Shown: positions 1-4,092 of the stretch, in pieces
How positions within the stretch are numbered: the stretch's first letter is position 1
Layout: the number at the start of each line of letters is the position of its first letter
From: Candidatus Nomurabacteria bacterium RIFCSPLOWO2_01_FULL_36_10b
GTDB lineage: Bacteria; Patescibacteriota; Minisyncoccia; Phycocordibacterales; UBA1006
Assembly (NCBI GenBank): GCA_001785725.1
Contig: MFUQ01000005.1
Span: 9,259-18,544 of the forward strand
Direction: 5' to 3'
DNA length: 9,286 bases
The notes under the pieces: generated by a model
What the model saw: the letters and a program-made list of their open reading frames with translations, nothing else
The model's database searches: none
What the model was told of the DNA's origin: nothing
Program-made: the position numbers and the translations under genes

Positions 1-272
1 TTGCCTTTATGACTATCCGGTGGTGAAAAACGCATTTTCTCTTCTTTTTGAAATGGGGATTTCTCTTCCCCATCAAAAAGAGTAAGTTCGTGAGGTTGCT
101 CAACAACCTTTTCATGAACTTCTCTCTCTTCTTCAGGAAGAAGAGGAGGCCTTATGGCCTCAACAGACCTTCCACAAGTTTCACATGTAGACCCTATCTC
201 AAGGTCTGTGTGAACATACTTGCAACTCGGGAGAATATCTCCCTCTTTAAATTGTTCAAAAGATTTTTTCAT
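1..272 (-). CDS. Small Cys-containing protein, 5' part (runs off left edge)
   Basis: Reading leftward from an ATG at 272, an open frame of 90 codons continues past the window edge without a stop. The start is well supported: a near-perfect Shine-Dalgarno (AAAGGAGGG, about 280-288) lies 8 nt upstream, the strongest in this part of the window. The N-terminal third has Cys17, Cys30 and Cys33, the last two as a CETC pair in the segment STCETCGRS, which could be half of a zinc-ribbon or rubredoxin-like knuckle. The rest is highly charged and Glu/Lys/Pro rich (for example LLPEEEREVHEKVVEQ) and is probably disordered or helical. I do not recognise the family. The frame on the opposite strand in this stretch is a shadow. 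Existence is fairly sure; function unknown. Confidence 0.72.
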   Translation of the reverse strand, partial: MKKSFEQFKEGDILPSCKYVHTDLEIGSTCETCGRSVEAIRPPLLPEEEREVHEKVVEQPHELTLFDGEEKSPFQKEEKMRFSPPDSHKG

Positions 273-321
273 AAAAAAACCCTCCTTTTCCTTTGTAGTT
301 AATATTTATACGTTCTTACTA

Positions 322-349
322 TTTATACTACTTTCAAATAAAAATGCAA
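322..349 (-). promoter_or_regulatory. Possible promoter of the left-edge gene
   Basis: On the minus strand TTGCAT (349-344), 16 nt, then TATAAA (327-322) stands about 50 nt before the ATG at 272. The -35 overlaps the right-hand terminator arm of the neighbouring gene. A second TATAAA at 310-305 is an alternative -10. Moderate match only. Confidence 0.35.
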
Positions 350-378
350 CCCACCGTCAAACGATGGGTTGCATTTTT
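340..378 (-). terminator. Terminator of the glucosaminidase-like gene
   Basis: Perfect 14-bp inverted repeat, arms 340-353 (AAAAATGCAACCCA) and 365-378, with an inner CGT/ACG pairing at 355-363 around CAA. It starts 4 nt past the stop codon at 382. On the minus strand the hairpin ends in a U tract, so it fits an intrinsic terminator; A and T runs on both sides could make it work in both directions. The minus-strand apex is CG-TTTGA-CG, the same loop as in the terminators at 7641 and 8131. Confidence 0.85.
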
Positions 379-381
379 AAA

Positions 382-1080
382 TTACGCATTTTCTGAAGTT
401 ACAACAAGTGATTCAATTTCTGCCATAGATGAAAGAATGCGTTTTGCATATCCTTTCTTAACTGAATTGTAATGATGCAACTTTTCTTCAAGTGTTTTAC
501 CACTATTATAGTAATGGGCTAGACGCTCATTATTGCCAGCAAGTGTTGCTGTAACATACTCAATACCTTCTGGAATACTTTCAAAACTATATCCACTTGG
601 ACCATAGCCGAAACAATTATTCTCTCTGGAGTTAGAAATATGTTCTATGGTATAACGACAACCGGTCGTCTCCCATTTAGCAATCGCTGGTAATAGCGAC
701 CACTCCGTTAAATTATTCACATCAGCCGCACGGATAAAATCCTCTGCGTATTGCGCTGCTGGCATGTCTAAGTTTTCAAAATATGTGCGAATTGCGAGAA
801 CACGAGGATCAGTACTGTAATCATGTTCATCATCCGCAATGTTATCTAGTGACACTTGATCTAATGCATAGGCCAAACGTCTCTGGATAAAAATATAAGT
901 GTCATCAATGGATTGCGCGTCTGCTATGTGAGAACTAAGTCCTCCGAACACAACAGCAATGGTTATCATAATCGCAACAATCTGACGACGAATTTTATTC
1001 TTACGAATAGTTATCACGTCTCCAAAGGGGACGGTCATACTAATGTTGGTAGCGTTCCACCGCGGTTTTGGATCATACAT
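382..1080 (-). CDS. Secreted or membrane-anchored glucosaminidase/lysozyme-like protein
   Basis: 232 aa. A basic stretch (RKNKIRR, 26-32) precedes one hydrophobic segment (about 33-50) ending near ADAQS, which is a signal peptide or an N-terminal anchor, so the body should lie outside the membrane. The C-terminal domain (about 108-205) resembles the endo-beta-N-acetylglucosaminidase/lysozyme-like domain common in Patescibacteria: a helix with FIRAADVNNL, then LLPAIAKWETTG in which Glu137 would be the catalytic acid, then NCFGYG and YSFESIPEGIEYV. Cys141 and Cys156 could form a disulfide. The likely role is peptidoglycan cleavage or remodelling. Oddity: about 25 residues precede the signal region; Met15 is an alternative start, and neither start has a Shine-Dalgarno. 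The gene is single, with its own promoter (1148-1176) and terminator. The fold assignment is from memory of the family, not a search. Confidence 0.72.
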   Translation of the reverse strand: MYDPKPRWNATNISMTVPFGDVITIRKNKIRRQIVAIMITIAVVFGGLSSHIADAQSIDDTYIFIQRRLAYALDQVSLDNIADDEHDYSTDPRVLAIRTYFENLDMPAAQYAEDFIRAADVNNLTEWSLLPAIAKWETTGCRYTIEHISNSRENNCFGYGPSGYSFESIPEGIEYVTATLAGNNERLAHYYNSGKTLEEKLHHYNSVKKGYAKRILSSMAEIESLVVTSENA

Positions 1081-1116
1081 CTATAGATTAGATCTACAGA
1101 TAATGTTCAAAAACAA

Positions 1117-1141
1117 AATCCTTACGGACTTTGTAAGGATT
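1117..1141 (-). terminator. Hairpin with U tract between the YggU gene and the hydrolase gene
   Basis: 9-bp stem (arms 1117-1125 and 1133-1141, core ATCCTTAC/GTAAGGAT) with a 7-nt loop, followed on the minus strand by TTTTGTTTTT. It can end leftward transcription coming from the DUF167 gene. It also sits where transcription from the 1148-1176 promoter should begin (about 1141), so it would form the extreme 5' end of the hydrolase mRNA and could protect or attenuate it. Confidence 0.6.
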
Positions 1142-1176
1142 GACATAATCATAGCATAATTGTCTAATAAAGTCAA
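1140..1176. promoter_or_regulatory. Two opposed, overlapping promoter-like sequences
   Basis: Minus strand: TTGACT (1176-1171), 17 nt, TATGAT (1153-1148), directed at the hydrolase gene. Plus strand: TTGACA (1140-1145), 17 nt, TCTAAT (1163-1168). The outer ends TTGAC and GTCAA form an inverted repeat. The minus promoter has an obvious target. The plus promoter, if used, would make an antisense transcript over the DUF167 gene toward the tRNA-Asn leader. Confidence 0.6.
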
Positions 1177-1207
1177 CTGACTATCCCCAGTCGCCTTAAA
1201 TAACCCA

Positions 1208-1444
1208 TTATTCTGGAATGTCCACATTGACAAGCTTATTCATAGATTTGTGGCCTTTTTCAATGCGAATTCGCGATTCTGGCACATCAAAATGCCCCGC
1301 TAGAGCTCGTATAACTGCCCTATTTGCTCTATTCTGTGATGCGGGTTCCCTAACAAAGACACTGAAGCGTTTGCTATCGGTTTTACTATCAAGCAAAACA
1401 GCGTCTTTACCAGCATCAGGAAACACTTTTATAGATATGAGCAT
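1208..1444 (-). CDS. DUF167 / UPF0235 (YggU family) protein
   Basis: 78 aa from the ATG at 1444. The sequence has the family layout: an N-terminal strand ISIKVFPDAGKDAV, a middle strand RFSVFVREPA followed by the hallmark helix start SQNRANRAVIRALAGHF, then IRIEKGHKSMNKLVNVDI, matching the small alpha/beta fold with a Gly-X-Lys-Ser/Ser-Lys type turn. The biochemical role of the family is not established. The frame stays open upstream to a TTG at 1477, but the family begins near the chosen Met, and a -10-like TATGCT lies 8 nt before that ATG, which suggests a leaderless start. No Shine-Dalgarno. Leftward transcription probably ends at the 1117-1141 hairpin. Confidence 0.85.
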   Translation of the reverse strand: MLISIKVFPDAGKDAVLLDSKTDSKRFSVFVREPASQNRANRAVIRALAGHFDVPESRIRIEKGHKSMNKLVNVDIPE

Positions 1445-1452
1445 ATCTGATA

Positions 1453-1481
1453 AGCATACGCCATACTTTGATTCCAAACAA
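1453..1481 (-). promoter_or_regulatory. Possible promoter of the DUF167 gene
   Basis: Minus strand TTGTTT (1481-1476), 17 nt, TATGCT (1458-1453), then 8 nt to the ATG at 1444. The -35 is weak. The geometry matches the leaderless starts elsewhere in the window. Confidence 0.35.
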
Positions 1482-1491
1482 CTGCCACTCT

Positions 1492-1519
1492 TTGATTTAT
1501 CACAACTTTTTGTTATAGT
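1492..1519 (+). promoter_or_regulatory. Promoter of the tRNA-Asn transcript
   Basis: TTGATT (1492-1497), 16 nt, TATAGT (1514-1519) with a TG extension (TGTTATAGT). Transcription should start about 1525-1527, at the foot of the hairpin that follows. Confidence 0.6.
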
Positions 1520-1522
1520 ACT

Positions 1523-1605
1523 CTTGTCCTGCGAAACTCCACGAAGCGGAGCGAAGCAGGATGAAGTCCTATTTTGTAGCGCTAAGCACGACTTTGAATT
1601 ACAAG
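1523..1605 (+). ncRNA. Structured leader RNA or small RNA upstream of tRNA-Asn
   Basis: A compact set of pairings lies between promoter and tRNA. Helix A: TCCTGC (1527-1532) with GCAGGA (1556-1561), a symmetric purine-rich internal loop GAAA/CGAA able to form G.A pairs, then CTCC (1537-1540) with GGAG (1548-1551) around ACGAAGC. Helix B: AAGTC (1564-1568) with GACTT (1590-1594), enclosing GT-A-GC/GCAC around GCTAA. An outer pairing CTTGT (1523-1527) with ACAAG (1601-1605) could close a three-way junction, but overlaps helix A by one base and the predicted start. It may be a processed tRNA leader or an independent RNA. I do not recognise an RNA family. Confidence 0.45.
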
Positions 1606-1608
1606 TAT

Positions 1609-1683
1609 TCCGCGATAGCTCAATGGTAGAGCAACCGGCTGTTAACCGGTAGGTTACTGGTTCGAGTCCAGTTCGCGGAGCCA
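1609..1683 (+). tRNA. tRNA-Asn (anticodon GTT)
   Basis: Full cloverleaf. Acceptor TCCGCGA (1609-1615) pairs with TCGCGGA (1673-1679); discriminator G1680; CCA is encoded (1681-1683). D-arm GCTC/GAGC with loop AATGGTA containing the G18-G19 pair. Anticodon stem ACCGG/CCGGT, loop CTGTTAA, anticodon GTT at 1641-1643. T-stem ACTGG/CCAGT with loop TTCGAGT. All canonical. It has its own promoter, a folded leader and a downstream terminator. Confidence 0.97.
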
Positions 1684-1728
1684 GCTATTGACTTTATAAA
1701 GGGAACGATTACGGTTGAATAACATCAT

Positions 1729-1774
1729 AAAAACCCACTAAGTGGTAGAAAAAGTCTACTGCGGTGGGTTTTTT
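1729..1774 (+). terminator. Terminator after tRNA-Asn
   Basis: Outer stem AAAACCCAC (from 1730) with GTGGGTTTT (from 1764), inner stem GTAGA (1745-1749) with TCTAC (1755-1759), then a T run (1769-1774). Its last 30 nt (1745-1774) match 2767-2796 at 28 of 30 positions. Confidence 0.8.
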
Positions 1775-1856
1775 CTATTTCTAAGAAACAAAAGATGGCA
1801 TATTCAATTCAAATTCAATCTTTCTCCAATTAAGAGTTCCAAACATCAGTATGTTG

Positions 1857-1865
1857 TGTTATAAT
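1857..1865 (+). promoter_or_regulatory. Extended -10 promoter of the 53-aa/246-aa pair
   Basis: TGTTATAAT with TATAAT at 1860-1865. Only TTCCAA (1837-1842) stands in the -35 position, 17 nt upstream. The ATG follows the -10 after 6 nt, so the transcript should begin at or next to the start codon. Confidence 0.6.
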
Positions 1866-1871
1866 AAAACT

Positions 1872-2033
1872 ATGAATAAAAGACAGAAACTTCAGAGTAT
1901 AAAACACAATTCCAAAAATAAACTTTTTGAACTCACAAATACAAAAATGAATTTACTTAATCTATTTCGAAAAAAACTTGAAGAACAGAAGATTGAGGAA
2001 CTCAAAAAAATAATCCGTACTACACAACAATGA
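1872..2033 (+). CDS. 53-aa basic helical protein, translationally coupled
   Basis: Very Lys-rich (MNKRQKLQSIKH at the start; LFRKKLEEQKIEELKKIIR near the end). The C-terminal half is likely an amphipathic helix or coiled coil. No membrane segment or signal. It ends in an ATGA overlap with the next gene (stop 2031-2033, next ATG 2030), which is the main evidence that this short frame is real. The frame extends upstream to an ATG at 1851, but that codon precedes the -10 box, so 1872 is preferred. No Shine-Dalgarno is possible if the mRNA is leaderless. Function unknown; a small partner or regulator of the downstream protein is an inference from coupling only. Confidence 0.65.
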   Translation: MNKRQKLQSIKHNSKNKLFELTNTKMNLLNLFRKKLEEQKIEELKKIIRTTQQ

Positions 2034-2770
2034 GCATAGAAGATAACAATAGAATAGAACCAGACATTGAAAATTTTAATCAATCAAAAAAGCCAATTGA
2101 AGATCAAGAGTCAACCGAAAACGAACTAACCAACTTCAAAAATGAGGCCGTGGAATATATATCTGAATTCAAAAATAAAGACAATGAAATACAACAAATT
2201 GAAGAATCAGTATCTCTCTCTAACCCTGAATTAACAGATAAAGTAAAACAAGACTTAAAAATTACTGAAACTATAGCGAATTTAAACACTCAAGCAGAAC
2301 TACTAAAAATAGAAACCGACCAAGAAATTGAATGGTTAAAATTAGATGACCACAAATTTAACGAGGATAACTTTTATAGGGTGGTCGATGAAAAAGGATA
2401 CGAAGATTTTAAAAATACTAAAGTTGTCCGAAGCTCCACAACAGGCACAGACTCTCATATGGCCGGTCGTATTGAAATTGGCCATAGACCAACACCATTC
2501 CCATCTTTTTCAAAAGGAAAGCCGGATCCATCCTATATGAGAGAGGGCTCTAATAATTATATTTTTGAATCTGACACCCCAATGTTTAAAGTTGGTGAAA
2601 AAAATCCAGTTACTAACGTAAAAATCAAAGGTAGTCATTATGCACATAGACCCATAAACCAAGAAACTGGAGAAGTAATGCTGGAAATGACCCCTGAAAT
2701 GATTAAAAATATCTATAGAGTAAATAAAGAAGGCGAATTACATTTAAAAAAAGAAAGTACTCCAGAGTAG
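2030..2770 (+). CDS. 246-aa protein with possible ADP-ribosyltransferase-like C-terminal half
   Basis: Residues 1-105 are acidic, Glu/Asn/Lys rich and probably helical or disordered. Residues 114-235 look like a folded domain: NFYRVVDEKGYEDF (Arg117), VVRSS (131-136), PFPSFSKG (156-163), a strand NNYIFESD and a late GEVMLEM (Glu214, Glu219) before IKNIYRV. The order Arg on a first strand, Ser/Phe segment, and a Glu near a last strand resembles proteins of the ADP-ribosyltransferase superfamily, in which such residues contact NAD and catalyse transfer. This is a pattern resemblance, with no exact R-S-E triad that I can fix, so it may be wrong. No signal or membrane segment. It overlaps the upstream 53-aa gene by ATGA and its TAG lies inside the terminator. 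Strongly AT-rich compared with the ribosomal genes, which hints at acquisition. Confidence 0.8.
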   Translation: MSIEDNNRIEPDIENFNQSKKPIEDQESTENELTNFKNEAVEYISEFKNKDNEIQQIEESVSLSNPELTDKVKQDLKITETIANLNTQAELLKIETDQEIEWLKLDDHKFNEDNFYRVVDEKGYEDFKNTKVVRSSTTGTDSHMAGRIEIGHRPTPFPSFSKGKPDPSYMREGSNNYIFESDTPMFKVGEKNPVTNVKIKGSHYAHRPINQETGEVMLEMTPEMIKNIYRVNKEGELHLKKESTPE

Positions 2771-2796
2771 AAAAAATCTACTGCGGTGGATTTTTT
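2761..2796 (+). terminator. Terminator overlapping the stop codon of the 246-aa gene
   Basis: TCCA (2761-2764) with TGGA (2787-2790), inner GTAGA (2767-2771) with TCTAC (2777-2781), then TTTTTT (2791-2796). The stop codon TAG (2768-2770) is part of the inner stem. It is a near copy of the tRNA-Asn terminator. Confidence 0.8.
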
Positions 2797-2855
2797 GTTT
2801 TATCAATTCTGAGATGCTAGTATTGAGAACAAAATTAAATTCTCACAAAACAATA

Positions 2856-2864
2856 TGTTACAAT
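2856..2864 (+). promoter_or_regulatory. Extended -10 promoter of the 94-aa gene
   Basis: TGTTACAAT with the -10 at 2859-2864; no good -35. Six nt separate it from the ATG at 2871, the same spacing as at 1865/1872 and 3367/3374. Confidence 0.5.
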
Positions 2865-2870
2865 ATCATT

Positions 2871-3155
2871 ATGGATAAATTAAATGACACGAGCAAAGAA
2901 ATATGGAAAGGAACAGAGTTTTGGTCTGGTGAAATAGAAAAAGCAGGGGTAATTGGTAAGCTTTGCTTTTTTAATGATGTTATTGTAGAGAAAATACCGC
3001 CTCACCCAGAATCAGGATATAATCTAGTTTTAAGTGATACTACTCTTGATGGCAAGAAATGTGACATATACCACACAGATCAAGATGAATCAGGAAATAA
3101 AATAAAAGGACGTTCTTACCATCGAATCTTTATTTATACAAAAGATGTTGAGTAG
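2871..3155 (+). CDS. 94-aa hypothetical cytosolic protein
   Basis: The frame is open from 2814, but a -10-like TACAAT ends 6 nt before the ATG at 2871, so that ATG is chosen. The product begins MDKLNDTSKEIWKGTEFW and appears mixed alpha/beta: strands are likely at GKLCFFNDVIVEKI, YNLVLSD and YHRIFIYTKD. It has two Cys (37 and 64 in this numbering, approximate) and no signal peptide or membrane segment. I do not recognise the family. It lies alone between a terminator and the promoter region of the YerC-like regulator, and is AT-rich like the pair upstream, so the three may have arrived together. No hairpin with a T run follows closely; the dyad at 3178-3193 is the nearest candidate. Confidence 0.65.
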   Translation: MDKLNDTSKEIWKGTEFWSGEIEKAGVIGKLCFFNDVIVEKIPPHPESGYNLVLSDTTLDGKKCDIYHTDQDESGNKIKGRSYHRIFIYTKDVE

Positions 3156-3177
3156 ATTTCTAAGTTTAATAGCATGA

Positions 3178-3193
3178 TTAGATAGTTATCTAA
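3178..3193. repeat. 16-nt near-perfect palindrome after the 94-aa gene
   Basis: TTAGATA, centre GT, TATCTAA: seven-base arms, perfect. It starts 23 nt past the stop codon at 3155, with a short T5 about 10 nt later. It could be a weak terminator or a protein site. The remainder of 3194-3310 shows nothing I can name. Confidence 0.35.
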
Positions 3194-3313
3194 ATATTCA
3201 TCTTTTTGCCGAAATTGTTGTCTTAAGAATGGGGTACCTGTCATCTTGTAGAAAAAGAATTGAGTGGCAATTTGTTTGTTCAGTTGATTTTGATTTTATC
3301 CGAAAACCACCAT

Positions 3314-3370
3314 ATGTGTATACACATTACCCACTTTACTTGACTAAAGTAGTGTGTTTGCTATACTAGT
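3314..3370 (+). promoter_or_regulatory. Promoter of the YerC-like gene with overlapping palindromes
   Basis: TTGACT (3340-3345), 16 nt, TATACT (3362-3367), then 6 nt to the ATG: a clear leaderless geometry. Three dyads surround it: a perfect 14-bp palindrome ATGTGTATACACAT (3314-3327) just upstream of the -35; ACTTTA-CTTGAC-TAAAGT (3333-3350) spanning the -35; and ACTAGT (3365-3370) across the -10 end, which contains the CTAG core known from E. coli TrpR operators. Autoregulation by the encoded TrpR-like protein is an inference. Confidence 0.65.
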
Positions 3371-3373
3371 TAT

Positions 3374-3688
3374 ATGAATTGGAATAGTAAAGAAAACAAA
3401 CAATTTATACAAGCAATTCTTGCTCTTAAAACATCTGATGAGGCAAAGGCTTTTTTACGTGACCTTATGACTGAAGGTGAGATTAATGAGTTTGGGAAAC
3501 GCCTAAAAGTAGCAGAAATGCTAACTGCAAAAATCCCCTACTATGTTATAGAACAAAAAACTGGCCTAAGTTCAACAACTGTTGCTCGTGTCTCTAAATG
3601 GCTAGGTGGGAAAGGGGGTGGATATAAAACTATTATTGACCGTCTCCACCATCATACTTCTCTACAAACAGGGAGAGTGTTGTTTTGA
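3374..3688 (+). CDS. YerC/YecD-family TrpR-like transcriptional regulator
   Basis: 104 aa. It matches the TrpR-related YerC/YecD layout: helices with KQFIQAILALKTSDEAKAFL, then the conserved DLMTEGEINEFGKRLKVAEML, followed by the helix-turn-helix YYVIEQKTGLSSTTVARVSK and WLGGKGGGYKTII (to about residue 88). The family is DNA-binding and usually dimeric; ligands and targets are poorly known, and it should not be assumed to bind tryptophan. The last 15 residues are an unusual basic or polar tail (LHHHTSLQTGRVLF). ATG 3374 follows the -10 by 6 nt and no Shine-Dalgarno is present, so a leaderless message is likely. The palindromes over its promoter suggest self-repression. It is monocistronic, with a terminator at 3720. 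Confidence 0.9.
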   Translation: MNWNSKENKQFIQAILALKTSDEAKAFLRDLMTEGEINEFGKRLKVAEMLTAKIPYYVIEQKTGLSSTTVARVSKWLGGKGGGYKTIIDRLHHHTSLQTGRVLF

Positions 3689-3719
3689 TGCATTTCTAAA
3701 TTATATAGCATAAAATCAA

Positions 3720-3745
3720 CCCCCTCCCTATTTGGGGGAATTTTT
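3720..3745 (+). terminator. Terminator of the YerC-like gene
   Basis: CCCCC (3720-3724), loop TCCCTATTT, GGGGG (3734-3738), then AATTTTT. A short all-GC stem with a T5 run, 32 nt past the stop. Confidence 0.75.
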
Positions 3746-3840
3746 AAATTCAAACAAAAAAGAAAAAAATGAGATTTATTGGAGGAAAATATTTTTTTGG
3801 TGCTTCATTAGGAGGAACTGGCGTACATATCCGTTACGTC

Positions 3841-3864
3841 ATATGTGGAGACATCTCCACATAT
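3841..3864 (+). repeat. Perfect dyad directly upstream of tRNA-His
   Basis: Arms ATATGTGGAGA (3841-3851) and TCTCCACATAT (3854-3864) around CA: 11 of 11 pairs. It ends 3 nt before the tRNA. In RNA it would give a 10-bp stem with an ACAU tetraloop, a possible processing signal; in DNA it could be an operator. I see no convincing promoter for this tRNA in 3746-3840, a stretch that instead holds two unattached GGAGG motifs (3781-3784 area and 3811). Confidence 0.6.
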
Positions 3865-3867
3865 TAT

Positions 3868-3940
3868 GGTCTCCGTAGCTCAATAGAAGAGCGTTTCTTT
3901 GTGGAAGAAATGGTTGAGGGTGCAAGTCCCTTCGGAGACC
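3868..3940 (+). tRNA. tRNA-His (anticodon GTG) with unusual elbow
   Basis: Acceptor GTCTCCG (3869-3875) pairs with CGGAGAC (3933-3939). G3868 and C3940 form the extra G-1:C73 pair typical of histidine tRNA. Anticodon stem TTTCT/AGAAA with loop TTGTGGA, anticodon GTG at 3901-3903. D-stem GCTC/GAGC; the D-loop AATAGAA has only one G where most tRNAs have GG. T-stem GAGGG/CCCTT (one G.U) with T-loop TGCAAGT, so position 55 is G rather than U. The bases after C73 are CAA, so CCA is not encoded, unlike the tRNA-Asn in this window. The stems are intact, so it is probably functional. Confidence 0.9.
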
Positions 3941-4009
3941 CAAGTAAATATATTTTATTTGCTTAATTGTACATGAGTTATAAAAAGAAAAGAGAAAAAA
4001 AGAATATTA

Positions 4010-4056
4010 TTAGTCAACTCAAACGTCAAATTGGGTTGATTAAAATTGTTCTTTTT
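4010..4056 (+). terminator. Probable terminator after tRNA-His
   Basis: TTAGTCAACTC (4010-4020) pairs with GGGTTGATTAA (4033-4043): 11 pairs including two G.U, 12-nt loop, then a T-rich tail ending CTTTTT (4051-4056). It lies between the tRNA and the Shine-Dalgarno at 4083. It could also act as a leader attenuator of the next gene. Confidence 0.5.
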
Positions 4057-4092
4057 AAAAAAACAAATTATTTCACAAAAAAGGAGGTAAAT

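Noticed and set aside
48..302. Rightward open frame of 84 codons at the left edge
   Set aside because: It is antisense to the leftward gene starting at 272, which has a strong Shine-Dalgarno and a sensible charged protein; the rightward frame has neither.
1218..1652. Rightward open frame of 144 codons
   Set aside because: Antisense to the DUF167 gene, then crosses the tRNA leader and enters tRNA-Asn.
1688..1720. TTGACT after tRNA-Asn as a promoter
   Set aside because: No -10-like hexamer occurs 15-19 nt downstream.
1609..1774. tRNA-Asn as an integration site with an att repeat
   Set aside because: I found no second copy of the tRNA 3' end in the window and no integrase; the repeated 30 nt is the terminator, not tRNA sequence.
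3769..3966. Rightward 65-codon frame with GGAGG motifs near it
   Set aside because: It runs through the dyad and the whole tRNA-His; the GGAGG motifs are not placed before any start codon.
3967..4092. 42-codon N-terminal extension of the 266-aa protein from TTG 3967
   Set aside because: A perfect Shine-Dalgarno directly precedes ATG 4093, and a probable terminator lies inside the extension.
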